Source: Marinobacter alexandrii
GTDB lineage: Bacteria > Pseudomonadota > Gammaproteobacteria > Pseudomonadales > Oleiphilaceae
NCBI RefSeq assembly: GCF_005871205.1
Contig: NZ_SWKM01000013.1
Span: 310,001 to 374,000, forward strand
Direction: 5' to 3'
DNA length: 64,000 bases
Under the pieces are notes generated by a model. That model did no database searches, was not told where the DNA came from, and was given only the letters and a program-made list of their open reading frames with translations. Below, one piece after another: positions 27,407 through 36,090 of the stretch (position 1 is the stretch's first letter; every line of letters begins with the position of its first letter). The position numbers and the translations under genes were made by a program.

Positions 27407-28528
27407 CTATTTTCGGGCCAGCTCTTCCAGCAAAACGCTGAGGAACCGCGATGCCTCACCGCCGGTTGCGGCACGATGATCGAACGTCAGTGAAAGAGGA
27501 AGAATTCGACGCACTGCCGGTTTGCCATTGATCGATACCACCTTCTCCCGAATCCGGCCTGCCCCCAAGATCGCGACCTGGGGCGGGGTCACAACCGGAT
27601 TGGCATACTGGCCAGTCATAGTGCCAAAGTTCGACAGGGTAACGGTGGCACCCTGCATCTCAGCAGGCGGTATTTTCCGGGTGGCCACAGCCTCACGGAG
27701 ATTTTCCAGCCCCTGGCGCAGATCCTTCTGACTGCGATGGTTCACATCCCGAAGCACGGGCACGAACAGACCTTCTGGCGTGTCCACCGCAATTCCCACA
27801 TGCACCTCCTCCAGCAGGCGCCGGCTCAGATTGTCGCCATCGAACCAGCAGTTTAACTCTGGCGCCGCCTCGCAGGCCGAAGCGATAGCCTGCACCAGGC
27901 GCATGGTGATGTCCGTTCCTTTTTTCCAGTCACCAATGTCGGCATCCTCGAATATCGACACTGGAACTACCTGGGCGTGGAACAGCGACATATTCTTGGC
28001 CATGGTCCGTCGCGGGCCCCGCAGCGCCTCCGCCTCGCCCAGTTGCTTCTGGTGGCTGGCCTGCCGGTGCACGTCGTCACTGGTGATCAGCCCTCCGGGG
28101 CCACTGCCCTTGATCCGCTCCAGGCTGACACCCAAACGCTCCGACAGCGCCCGCACTCCCGGCGTCGCCCGGTTGGCCCGGGCCCGTTTGCTGGAGGCGG
28201 GCGCACCGATGACGAAATGATCCTGCCCCGCTTCATCGCCTTTATCGGTGCTGGAGGTTTTCAGTTCCCCCACCACCGTACCGCTGTCGTCCCCCGTGCC
28301 TTCGAACGCCAGCAGTGGCTCGCCGGTGTGAATGATGTCGCCCGGTCCGCCGTAGAGTTTGGCGACGATACCGGCATCCGGCGACGGAACCTCGACAATG
28401 GCCTTGGCGGTCTCGACCGACACCAGTGCTTGATCCAACTCAACCCGGTCGCCCACCTTTACGTGCCATTCCACAATCTCGGCTTCAGGGAGCCCTTCAC
28501 CCAGGTCCGGAAGTTTGAAGTACTTCAT
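27407..28528 (-). CDS. Dihydrolipoamide acyltransferase (E2) of a 2-oxoacid dehydrogenase
   Basis: This is an E2 component of 373 residues with one lipoyl domain (Lys42 in VETAKAIVE), a peripheral-subunit-binding segment (about 120-155, TPGVRALSERLGV) and the catalytic domain. The active-site motif reads FDHRAATGGEA (His351), where classical E2 enzymes have DHRxxDG. Its start overlaps the stop of E1-beta by 4 bases (ATGA), so it is coupled. No E3 gene is seen, so the E3 must come from elsewhere. Confidence 0.93.
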   Translation of the reverse strand: MKYFKLPDLGEGLPEAEIVEWHVKVGDRVELDQALVSVETAKAIVEVPSPDAGIVAKLYGGPGDIIHTGEPLLAFEGTGDDSGTVVGELKTSSTDKGDEAGQDHFVIGAPASSKRARANRATPGVRALSERLGVSLERIKGSGPGGLITSDDVHRQASHQKQLGEAEALRGPRRTMAKNMSLFHAQVVPVSIFEDADIGDWKKGTDITMRLVQAIASACEAAPELNCWFDGDNLSRRLLEEVHVGIAVDTPEGLFVPVLRDVNHRSQKDLRQGLENLREAVATRKIPPAEMQGATVTLSNFGTMTGQYANPVVTPPQVAILGAGRIREKVVSINGKPAVRRILPLSLTFDHRAATGGEASRFLSVLLEELARK

Positions 28529-29517
28529 AGCGCGATCACCTGTTCCACAGCTTCGATGATGTCACTCACCTGTGGCAAATAGGCCTGTTCGTTGCGGTAA
28601 TAGGGCATGATGGTGTCGTAGCCGGTTACCCGCACAACCGGCGCCTGCAGATCCAGGAACGCACTCTCAGCGATGGAGGCGGCAATTTCCGCCCCCACGC
28701 CGCCGTTCCTGCAGGCTTCGTGCACGATCACCGCACGGCCTGTTTTGGCCACCGAACACAACAGGGTTTCACGATCCAGGGGCGAGACAGTAGCGACATC
28801 GATCACTTCAGAAGACACGCCCTGCTCAATCAGCCTAGTCGCTGCCTGCAGGGTTTCCTGAACACAGGCACCCCAGGTAATCAGGGTGACGTCGTCACCT
28901 TCCCGGAGTGTGAAGCAGGTATCCAGCGGCAACGCCTCGCCATTGTTCGGCACGCTTTGAGTAACGGCCCGGTAAATGCGTTTCGGCTCCAGGAACACCA
29001 CCGGATCAGGGTTGCGGATTGCAGCCAGCAACAACCCATAGGCCCGCTGCGGTGAGCTGGGAATCACCACACGCAGGCCGGGGATGTGGGCAAACAGCGC
29101 CTCGGTACTCTCCGAGTGATGTTCCGGTGCATGAATGCCGCCGCCAAACGGCGCCCGATACACGATCGGGCAATGTAGCCTGCCCCGGGTACGGTTTCGC
29201 ATGCGGGCGGCATGGCTGACAATCTGCTCCATGCCGGCATAGATGAAGCCCATGAACTGGAACTCGGCCACAGGTTTCAGCCCCTGGGTCGCCATACCCA
29301 CGGCGGTGCCGGCAATCAGGTTCTCTGCCAACGGCGTGTCCATCACCCGTTTGAAGCCAAAGCGCTCCTTCAGGCCCACGGTAGCCCGGAAAACCCCGCC
29401 ATTGGTGGCAACATCTTCCCCCAAGACCACCACGTTCTCGTCCTGCCCCATTTCCCAGGCCAGAGCCATATTCACGGCCTCAACCAGGGTCACCTCACGA
29501 ATCTCCGGCACGCTCAT
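28525..29517 (-). CDS. 2-oxoacid dehydrogenase E1 subunit beta
   Basis: This is a 330-residue transketolase-type beta subunit. Typical parts are LGEDVATNGGVFRAT, the central EFQFMGFIYAGMEQIVSHAARMRNRT and the C-terminal domain beginning near residue 200. It partners the E1-alpha product in decarboxylating a 2-oxoacid with thiamine diphosphate. Its start overlaps the E1-alpha stop by 4 bases. The substrate is pyruvate, branched-chain or acetoin-type; the sequence does not decide. Confidence 0.93.
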   Translation of the reverse strand: MSVPEIREVTLVEAVNMALAWEMGQDENVVVLGEDVATNGGVFRATVGLKERFGFKRVMDTPLAENLIAGTAVGMATQGLKPVAEFQFMGFIYAGMEQIVSHAARMRNRTRGRLHCPIVYRAPFGGGIHAPEHHSESTEALFAHIPGLRVVIPSSPQRAYGLLLAAIRNPDPVVFLEPKRIYRAVTQSVPNNGEALPLDTCFTLREGDDVTLITWGACVQETLQAATRLIEQGVSSEVIDVATVSPLDRETLLCSVAKTGRAVIVHEACRNGGVGAEIAASIAESAFLDLQAPVVRVTGYDTIMPYYRNEQAYLPQVSDIIEAVEQVIAL

Positions 29518-30605
29518 TGGCCACCTCCCGAGGCTCCGCCTCGAAATTTGGCGGCAATCCGCTCCCTTTGCCCCACCAGGGCGGCGGGAAGTGATTCGAA
29601 CAGGAAATCCAGCATCGCCGTCGGCGGTTCCGGATCGGTTGCCAGGTAGACCTCCACCGCCTTTTCAACCGTCTGCTTGCACTCGGCCTGAAGGGCTTTT
29701 TCCTTGTTCGGACTCCAGAAGCCGGTGTTGTGCAGATAGTTCTGCAGCCGTTTCACGCCATCTTTTTCCCAGGCTTTCTTCAGTTCCTCCGCACTGCGGT
29801 AACGGGTAGCATCATCGGCGGTCGTGTGGTCTCCCAACCGGTAGGTGACCGCCTCAATTACCGCCCCACCCTTACCGGCACGAGCACGGTCCAGGGCTGT
29901 ATCGAGGGCTTCGACGGCGGCAAAGTAGTCGTTGCCATCCACAATGTGGCCGGGTAAACCGGCGCTGATGGCTTTCTGGGCAATGGTCTCGGCTCCAGTC
30001 TGGATGGCCCGGGGTGTGGAGATGGCCCACTGGTTGTTAATGACCACAAACACCACGGGCAGGTGCCAGGCACCGGCGAGATTGATGCTTTCCAGGAAGT
30101 CACCTTTGGAGGTACCGCCATCCCCGACACAGCAGACCACGGCCCGATCCTCACCACGAATACGGAAGGCCGACGCCACCCCCACGGCATGACAGCATTG
30201 CGTGGCGATGGGCACTGCAATGGGAAGATCCTCCGGGCAGTTTTTCCAGGCACTGCCACGCTCGTCGCCACCCCAGTAAAGCAGCAGTTCAAGCAAAGTG
30301 GCGCCACGGAGAATGTGAACGGCCTGATCACGATAGTAGGGTACAAACACATCGGTTTTGGCCAGGCTCTGACCAATAGCCGTGCCAATCACTTCGTGGC
30401 CAAGCACCGAGGGATAGGTGCCGCATTTCCCGGTGCGTTGAAGAGCAATGGTTTTGGCGTCGAAGGTGCGTGTCAGCACCATATTGCGGTAGGCGGCCAG
30501 GGTACGTTCGGTATCCTCGGCCTGCGGTGGCAGATCACCCAGGGCGTTGCCGTGGTCGTCCAGATACCGGGTGCTGTCCACATGAAAATCGTGGTGTTGC
30601 TTCAT
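29514..30605 (-). CDS. 2-oxoacid dehydrogenase E1 subunit alpha
   Basis: This is a thiamine diphosphate-dependent subunit of 363 residues. The cofactor motif is GDGGTSKGDFLESINLAG with INNQWAIS about 25 residues later. The acceptor loop HTTADDATRYR is also seen. I chose the ATG at 30605, preceded by AAGGAGG; the frame extends to 30752 without support. It begins the E1-alpha/E1-beta/E2 operon, in which each junction overlaps by 4 bases, giving tight translational coupling. Confidence 0.92.
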   Translation of the reverse strand: MKQHHDFHVDSTRYLDDHGNALGDLPPQAEDTERTLAAYRNMVLTRTFDAKTIALQRTGKCGTYPSVLGHEVIGTAIGQSLAKTDVFVPYYRDQAVHILRGATLLELLLYWGGDERGSAWKNCPEDLPIAVPIATQCCHAVGVASAFRIRGEDRAVVCCVGDGGTSKGDFLESINLAGAWHLPVVFVVINNQWAISTPRAIQTGAETIAQKAISAGLPGHIVDGNDYFAAVEALDTALDRARAGKGGAVIEAVTYRLGDHTTADDATRYRSAEELKKAWEKDGVKRLQNYLHNTGFWSPNKEKALQAECKQTVEKAVEVYLATDPEPPTAMLDFLFESLPAALVGQRERIAAKFRGGASGGGQ

Positions 30606-30824
30606 CCCATCCTCCTTACCTCTGCTTCCCTGAAGAAAGCAGATGCCGAGCTCTCGCCCGCTTAAGGCAGGTTCGGTGTCGGCCTGGGTTCCGGTCGCCT
30701 CATAGTCGAGGCAAATCTCACGCCGCTGGGATAATTGCGCGGTGCCAAACAAGGCATATTGATTAAAAATTAGTCGATCCAGGAGAAATGATCAACGCCG
30801 CTCACGCAGGGGGCACAAGGCAGC
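30606..30824 (-). other. Leader region of the E1 operon
   Basis: This gap of about 220 bases upstream of E1-alpha should hold the operon promoter. I see an AT-rich stretch (around 30755-30780) that could be promoter sequence, but no clear -35/-10 pair or known operator. No intact gene is visible in it. Confidence 0.4.
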
Positions 30825-31025
30825 CTAGTCATCCCATCGCTCAATTTGCTGACCCTGCCGAAGAAGCCAGCAACTGATACTCAGAGCCGTGTCAATGGCG
30901 TCCCGCACCGATTCACCAGCCTCAGCAGCAGCGACTTCAGCTTCCGACCACTCGTGAGCGCATTCGGGACAGACAAGCCGTGCGCCGACTTCATAAGTTT
31001 ATTCAGAATTGCACTGAAGGCACGG
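30825..31025 (-). pseudogene. Broken PhnA/YjdM zinc-ribbon remnant behind the phosphatase stop
   Basis: After the phosphatase TAA (30999-31001) the same reading frame continues for 57 codons to a TAG at 30825. The frame around the stop reads PCLQCNSE, stop, TYEVGARLVCPECAHEWSEAE. This matches the N-terminal zinc ribbon of PhnA/YjdM (pattern C-x2-C-NSEYTYE ... LVCPEC-AHEW) with the Tyr codon turned into a stop. The following VRDAIDTAL resembles VRDANGN of the family, and the C-terminal PhnA domain is missing. It looks like a degraded gene fused in frame to the phosphatase 3' end. Confidence 0.75.
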
Positions 31026-31586
31026 CGATACCCGAGCCAGAATTTCCGGAGACTCCGACAGCGGCAAGGCAATGATCACTCCCTCATTCGAGGCCGGATA
31101 AACCCCGGTCAGTGCGGTGGTGTTGACCTGGTGGGACACCAGAATGATCGGCGCACCCTCGCCCATATCGTTCACGCCCTCGATGGTGTCCCTGGTTTGT
31201 CTTGGGCCTTCGCTGCGATTCTGGAAAAACGAATTCAGCGGCGGCCAACCAGTCACGTCTCCAACGTTCATCTCCGTCGCCGTGTCCATGCAGCGACACC
31301 ACTGGCTGGAATACACCCGGGCCTCATCAATGCCATGTTCGGCGAGAAAGGGTTTCCAGAAACGTGCTTGCGCCCGCCCCTCGTCGTTCAGGTTGCGCTG
31401 CGTGCTACAGTCACCCAGTTCGAAGCGAGCCGGGTCGCCCATGCCTGGCGCAAGGGCGTGGCGCATCATCAGAATAGCCTCGCCACTTCGGAGGGCTTCC
31501 CAGGCTTCGGCACTGTCTTCCGCTGCAACCAACGGTAGCGACAATCCGAAAGAAAACAGTGCGAAGAATATTGCTCGAAAAGTCAT
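30999..31586 (-). CDS. Histidine phosphatase family protein
   Basis: This is a 195-residue exported protein of the histidine phosphatase (SixA/PGAM-like) superfamily. A signal peptide (about 1-20, TFRAIFFALFSFGLSLPLVA) precedes the phosphate-binding MMRHALAPG motif and the late VSHQVN that supplies the second His. The usual RHG is RHA here. The C-terminus (LARVSPCLQCNSE) appears to run into a PhnA-like zinc ribbon, so the natural end may have been lost. The ATG at 31586 is chosen over 31697, as the added residues are non-conserved. Confidence 0.82.
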   Translation of the reverse strand: MTFRAIFFALFSFGLSLPLVAAEDSAEAWEALRSGEAILMMRHALAPGMGDPARFELGDCSTQRNLNDEGRAQARFWKPFLAEHGIDEARVYSSQWCRCMDTATEMNVGDVTGWPPLNSFFQNRSEGPRQTRDTIEGVNDMGEGAPIILVSHQVNTTALTGVYPASNEGVIIALPLSESPEILARVSPCLQCNSE

Positions 31587-31634
31587 CTCACTCACTCGAT
31601 ATTCAAGCGCGGGCCTACCTATATGGTCAGATCG

Positions 31635-31740
31635 AGGCATTGAGACAGTCCTTCCAAAAATGTCGTAGGCCAGGGAAGGCCGAAGACAAGCGCACATGGA
31701 TGTGCCCGTAGCGGTTTTTGGAAGGACTGTCTCAATGCCT
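31635..31740. repeat. Large structured palindrome, copy A
   Basis: Two perfectly complementary 26-base arms (31635-31660 and 31715-31740) flank a 54-base core. The core folds further: GGCC pairs with GGCC, and GCACAT pairs with ATGTGC around a GG. A second palindrome near 54573 has a core of the same length and similar sequence but entirely different arms. It lies in the gap between the divergent phosphatase and YaiI-like genes. It could be a mobile-repeat family, an RNA structure, or a cruciform site. Confidence 0.9.
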
Positions 31741-31852
31741 CAGCCACCTGTCACGTACTCCACTAAAGGCAATACGCTGCTAACGACTACCAAGCCCACA
31801 CCAACTCCCGTTAAACTTCCCAAAAGACACCGAACCAACGAAGGACCAAGCC

Positions 31853-32305
31853 ATGCCAATCTGGGTCGACGCCGACGCCTGCCCCGTCCCCATTCGGGAA
31901 ATCCTCTGCCGAGCCGCTACCCGTTGGCAGATCCAAACCACCTTCATTGCCAACCACGCCATCAGCCTGCCGCCCAGCCCCTACATCCAGCGCCGCCAGG
32001 TTGCCCACGGCTTCGACGTGGCCGACAAGGAAATCATGGACCAGATGACTCAGGGCGACCTGGTAATTACCCAGGATATCCCGCTGGCCGCGGAAGCCAT
32101 CGAAAAAGGCGCCGACGTGTTCAACCCACGGGGCCAGGCCTTCACCAAAGAGAATATTCGCCAGCGCCTGGCCATGCGCAACTTTATGGAAGAAATGCGC
32201 AACGCCGGCCAGGTCACCGGCGGCCCGGCGCCCTTCAGCCAAACCGACCGCAAGGAATTCGCCGACAAACTGGACCGCTGGCTGCAACGCAATCGGCAGG
32301 CTTAA
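31853..32305 (+). CDS. YaiI/YqxD family (UPF0178) protein
   Basis: This is a 150-residue protein of the UPF0178 family. The opening MPIWVDADACPVPIREIL with Asp and Cys, and the later QGDLVITQDIPLA, are the family's signatures; the fold is PIN-like. The function is not established. It is divergent from the phosphatase gene, across the structured palindrome. Confidence 0.9.
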   Translation: MPIWVDADACPVPIREILCRAATRWQIQTTFIANHAISLPPSPYIQRRQVAHGFDVADKEIMDQMTQGDLVITQDIPLAAEAIEKGADVFNPRGQAFTKENIRQRLAMRNFMEEMRNAGQVTGGPAPFSQTDRKEFADKLDRWLQRNRQA

Positions 32306-32337
32306 CTATGCCCTGTTTGTACGCCTGAACACTTGTT

Positions 32338-32356
32338 GATAATGATTCTCTTTAAA
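32338..32356 (+). promoter_or_regulatory. Fur-box-like site before the ABC exporter gene
   Basis: The 19 bases beginning GATAATGAT match the classical Fur box (GATAATGATAATCATTATC) at about 14 of 19 positions. It lies about 55 bases before the ABC exporter start. The agreement with two more sites at fhuC and the receptor supports iron control. Confidence 0.65.
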
Positions 32357-32411
32357 TTTTAAAAGTTACCCGCTACCCTTTGCGCTTTCCCATCGCCCAC
32401 GGAGTGAAAAC

Positions 32412-34229
32412 ATGTCCGGCCGTTCCAGCGCCTCCAGCCCTTCCACCAGCAGTTTTGCCGCCCTTGCCCGCCTGCTGAGATACGCCCGGGGCTATAGGCG
32501 ACAGATCATTACGGCCAGCATCTGCTCCATCATCAACAAGCTGTTCGACATTGCCCCGGAAATCTTGATTGGTGTCGCCATCGACGTGGTAGTCAATCAG
32601 GAAGAGAGCTTTGTTGCCGGCCTGGGCTTTGAGACAGCCCGAGAGCAGATTACCATCCTGGCGGTGCTGACCTTCTTCATCTGGGCTGGGGAATCCCTGT
32701 TCGAATACCTGTACCAGATCCTGTGGCGCAACCTGGCCCAGCGCCTGCAGTCCGACTTGCGGCAAGATGCCTACGAGCATGCGCAACGCCTGGACATGAG
32801 CTTCTTCGAGGCCCGCAGCTCCGGGCAGCTAGTCGCCACCATGAACGACGACGTCAACCAGCTGGAACGCTTCCTGGACGGCGGCGCCAACGCCATGATC
32901 CAGGTCCTGGTCACCGTAGTAGCAGTCGGTGCCGTGTTCTTCGTGCTATCGCCGTTGATTGCGATGCTGGCGTTCACCCCCATCCCGCTGATCATCTGGG
33001 GCGCCTTCTACTTCCAGCGCAAGGCCGGCCCTCTGTACGCCGACGTGCGGGAAAAAGTCGGTGATCTCTCCAGCCGATTGGCCAACAACCTGGGCGGCAT
33101 CGCGACCATCAAGAGTTTTACGTCGGAACAACGTGAAGCAGAACGCCTCAAGGCCAGCAGCGAAGCCTACGTGGAGGCCAACCGCCGGGCCATTCGCATC
33201 AGCTCGGCGTTCATCCCGGTGATCCGCATGGCCATCCTGGCCGGATTCCTGGCCACCTTTACCGTGGGCGGCATGATGGCCCTGGAAGGCTCGCTGAATG
33301 TTGGCGCCTACGGCGTGCTGGTGTTCCTGACCCAGCGCCTGCTCTGGCCACTGACCGGCCTGGCCGAAGTCATAGACCTGTTTGAACGTGCCATGGCCAG
33401 TACCCGTCGCATCCTGGACCTGCTGGCCGAACCAGTGCACGTGCACGACCAGGCTGGCCAGCCCCTGGCCGAACCGGTCAAAGGCCACGTCCGCTTTGAG
33501 CAAGTAAGCTTTCACTATCCTTCCAGCGGCGCGGGTATAAGGGACATCGACCTGACCGTGCCTGCTGGCAACACCCTCGCCCTGGTCGGCGCTACCGGGT
33601 CTGGCAAATCCACCCTGATCAAACTGCTGCTGCGGTTTTACGACCCCAGCCGCGGTCGCATCCTGATCGACGACCAGCCGATCCAGAGCGTCAGCCTGAA
33701 ATCCCTGCGCAGCGCCATTGGCCTGGTGAGCCAGGACGTCTATCTGTTCGAGGGCAGTATTCGGGACAACCTCACCTATGGAAAACCCGACGCCACCGAG
33801 GCCGACATCATCGACGCCGCAAAAACGGCCGAAGCCTGGTCCTTTATTGAAGCCCTGCCCGATGGCCTGGACACGGCGGTTGGTGAGCGTGGTATACGAC
33901 TGTCTGGCGGCCAGCGCCAACGCCTGTCTCTGGCCCGCGCGCTCCTGAAAGACCCACCGATCCTGGTGCTGGATGAAGCTACCAGTGCGGTCGACAATGA
34001 GACCGAAGCGGCCATTCAGCGCTCCCTGAAACGCATCGGCCACAACCGGACGGTAATCATGATCGCCCACCGCCTGTCGACCATTGTCGACGCCGACACC
34101 ATTGCCGTAGTTGAGTCAGGCAAGGTGGTGGAAGCGGGCAACCATGACGAATTGCTAGAACAGCAAGGCGCCTACTACGCGCAGTGGCAGGTGCAGACCG
34201 GGCAGGCGATGCCGACAGTGCTGGCCTAA
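32412..34229 (+). CDS. ABC exporter-type permease/ATPase
   Basis: This is a half-size ABC exporter of 605 residues. The membrane domain (about 1-320) with six helices is followed by an ATPase domain with Walker A VGATGSGKST, the signature LSGGQRQRLS and Walker B ILVLDEATSAVD. It resembles MsbA or toxin/siderophore-type exporters. A Fur-box-like site and the following fhu genes suggest a role in iron, possibly export of a siderophore or its release, but direct evidence is missing. GGAGTG precedes the ATG. Confidence 0.85.
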   Translation: MSGRSSASSPSTSSFAALARLLRYARGYRRQIITASICSIINKLFDIAPEILIGVAIDVVVNQEESFVAGLGFETAREQITILAVLTFFIWAGESLFEYLYQILWRNLAQRLQSDLRQDAYEHAQRLDMSFFEARSSGQLVATMNDDVNQLERFLDGGANAMIQVLVTVVAVGAVFFVLSPLIAMLAFTPIPLIIWGAFYFQRKAGPLYADVREKVGDLSSRLANNLGGIATIKSFTSEQREAERLKASSEAYVEANRRAIRISSAFIPVIRMAILAGFLATFTVGGMMALEGSLNVGAYGVLVFLTQRLLWPLTGLAEVIDLFERAMASTRRILDLLAEPVHVHDQAGQPLAEPVKGHVRFEQVSFHYPSSGAGIRDIDLTVPAGNTLALVGATGSGKSTLIKLLLRFYDPSRGRILIDDQPIQSVSLKSLRSAIGLVSQDVYLFEGSIRDNLTYGKPDATEADIIDAAKTAEAWSFIEALPDGLDTAVGERGIRLSGGQRQRLSLARALLKDPPILVLDEATSAVDNETEAAIQRSLKRIGHNRTVIMIAHRLSTIVDADTIAVVESGKVVEAGNHDELLEQQGAYYAQWQVQTGQAMPTVLA

Positions 34230-34297
34230 GAAAGCCCTAGCCCGAAACTACGACCGAGCCTGGCCGGAACCAGTCAGGCGCACTCAATAACATTATT

Positions 34298-34316
34298 GAT
34301 AGTGATTCGCGTTTAG
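34298..34316 (+). promoter_or_regulatory. Fur-box-like site before fhuC
   Basis: A GATAGTGATTCGCG stretch, with adjacent ATAACATTATTGAT, resembles a degenerate Fur box (about 10 of 19). It lies about 37 bases before the fhuC start. Together with the sites at 32338 and 41322 it suggests Fur control. Confidence 0.5.
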
Positions 34317-34352
34317 ATTATGCTGCGGAGCTTCTGATTGCCGGGAGTCCGC

Positions 34353-35126
34353 ATGTCTGCGTTTTTCGAAGTATCCAGCCTCGGTGTTCGCATCGGCGAC
34401 ACCACCATCGTGAAAGACATCAACTTGGACTTCCGGGAGGGCGAAGTCACCGCCCTGCTCGGCCATAACGGCTCTGGCAAATCCACCCTGCTCAAAGTAT
34501 TGGCCCGGCAACTAGCGCCGGCCAAGGGTGACGTTCGCCTGCTGGGTAACAGCAAGCACCGCACCGATGCCCGTCAATTTGCCCGCACCGTGGGTTACCT
34601 GCCCCAGCACCCACCCGGCACCGACGGCCTGACCGTCCGCGAACTAGTGGCGTTGGGCCGCTACCCCTGGCGCGGCCCCCTTGGCCGCTACACATCCGAC
34701 GACTACGAGCTGATTGACCAGGCGATTGCCGACACCGGCCTGACCCCATTCCGTCATCGCTCGGTGGACACCCTGTCCGGCGGCGAACGCCAACGAGCCT
34801 GGATTGCCATGCTGCTGGCCCAGCAAACCCGTTGCCTGCTGCTGGATGAGCCTATCTCAGCCCTGGACGTCAAGCATCAGGTTGAAACCCTGCGCCTGGT
34901 CCATCGCCTGGCAGAGGAACGGGATCTGACCGTGGTGGTGGTTCTGCACGATGTGGATCTGGCCGCCCGGTTCTGTGATCGCCTGGTAGCCCTGCGTGGC
35001 GGCCAACTGATCGCCGATGGAACCCCGCAGGAAATCATGAACAGTGGCACCCTGGAGACCATCTACGGCGTGCCCATGGGCGTCATGGAACGTGCCCCGG
35101 GTCAGTGGGTGTCCTATGTGCACTAG
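34353..35126 (+). CDS. fhuC: Iron-siderophore ABC transporter ATPase (FhuC-like)
   Basis: This is a 257-residue ABC ATPase with Walker A LLGHNGSGKST, the signature TLSGGERQRAWIAM and Walker B CLLLDEPISALD. The composition matches the FhuC/FepC branch that powers iron-chelate uptake. The ATG at 34353 follows GGGAG; a TTG at 34338 is less likely. It overlaps fhuD by 11 bases, so the two genes are coupled. Confidence 0.9.
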   Translation: MSAFFEVSSLGVRIGDTTIVKDINLDFREGEVTALLGHNGSGKSTLLKVLARQLAPAKGDVRLLGNSKHRTDARQFARTVGYLPQHPPGTDGLTVRELVALGRYPWRGPLGRYTSDDYELIDQAIADTGLTPFRHRSVDTLSGGERQRAWIAMLLAQQTRCLLLDEPISALDVKHQVETLRLVHRLAEERDLTVVVVLHDVDLAARFCDRLVALRGGQLIADGTPQEIMNSGTLETIYGVPMGVMERAPGQWVSYVH

Positions 35127-36090
35127 CTCGCCTTTCACAAACCCCGTTTTCACCAACCCCCTTCTCACAAAACCCCTGGCGCGGATCACGGCCGGCCTGT
35201 GTCTGCTGCTGTTGTCCGCGACGGCAGCGGCGCAAACCTGGCAGCACGAACAGGGCCGCGTGAGCCTGGATGAGCCACCGCAACGCATTGTGGCCCTGAA
35301 TTGGGCCGCCACCGAAGCGCTGCTTCTGTTGGGCGTAACCCCGGTGGGGGTGGCGGACAAATCGGGCTATGCGACCTGGGTCCGTGAACCGGTATTGCCG
35401 GACCACGTGCCCAACATCGGCACCCGTGTCGCCCCCAGCCTTGAAGCCATTGCCGAACTCGAGCCAGACCTGATCATCACCAGTTCGGAAATGGCACCGG
35501 CGGCGGATCTCCTGCAACAGATCGCGCCTACTTACGTCAGCAGCGTCTACAAAAAAGGCTCCCAGCCCTTTGCCAAAGCCCGGCAGATGCTCATTACCCT
35601 GGGTGAAATGCTCGACCGGGAAGATCGGGCCCGGGAGATACTGGCCGATATCGACACCACCCTGGCCGACCAGCGCCGTCGGCTGGAAGCGCACGGCGCC
35701 CACAAACGGCCGGTTGCCCTGGTCAGTTTCCTGGACGACCGTCACGTTCGCATCTTTGCGCCCAATGGCCTGTACCAGACCACCCTGGACGGTCTTGGAC
35801 TGGACAATGTCTGGCCCCACGACGGCAACTACTGGGGCTTTTCCACGGTAGGCCTGGAAGCCATTGCGCCCTACCCGGACGGCAGGATTGTGGTGATCGA
35901 GCCTACCCAACCAGGCCTGTCAGATAACCTCGCCCAGAGCCCGTTCTGGACCTACCTTCCCGCCGTGCAGCGCAGCCAGGTCTACCAGATTGAGCCGGTG
36001 TGGCCCTTCGGCGCCGTGTTTCCGGTCAAGCGATTGGCCATTCAGCTTACCGACGCGCTGATCCAGGGAGGTAGCGATAATGTACGTTGA
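35116..36090 (+). CDS. fhuD: Iron-siderophore substrate-binding protein (FhuD-like)
   Basis: This is a periplasmic binding protein of about 324 residues. A signal peptide (ITAGLCLLLLSATAAAQT) is followed by the siderophore-binding fold of the BtuF/FhuD class, starting PQRIVALNWAATEALLLLG. No lipobox is seen. It delivers ferric hydroxamate to FhuB. The ATG at 35116 is favoured since it makes the usual overlap with fhuC and leaves a normal signal peptide; longer frames add unlikely residues. Confidence 0.88.
   Translation: MCTSSPFTNPVFTNPLLTKPLARITAGLCLLLLSATAAAQTWQHEQGRVSLDEPPQRIVALNWAATEALLLLGVTPVGVADKSGYATWVREPVLPDHVPNIGTRVAPSLEAIAELEPDLIITSSEMAPAADLLQQIAPTYVSSVYKKGSQPFAKARQMLITLGEMLDREDRAREILADIDTTLADQRRRLEAHGAHKRPVALVSFLDDRHVRIFAPNGLYQTTLDGLGLDNVWPHDGNYWGFSTVGLEAIAPYPDGRIVVIEPTQPGLSDNLAQSPFWTYLPAVQRSQVYQIEPVWPFGAVFPVKRLAIQLTDALIQGGSDNVR

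Noticed and set aside
30846..31538. Plus-strand frame of 230 codons over the phosphatase and the PhnA remnant
   Set aside because: The minus strand gives the recognisable phosphatase and zinc ribbon; the plus frame has no family match and no ribosome site.
35044..35115. Long N-terminal extension of fhuD
   Set aside because: These residues would overlap fhuC in another frame and disrupt the signal peptide; the start at 35116 fits better.
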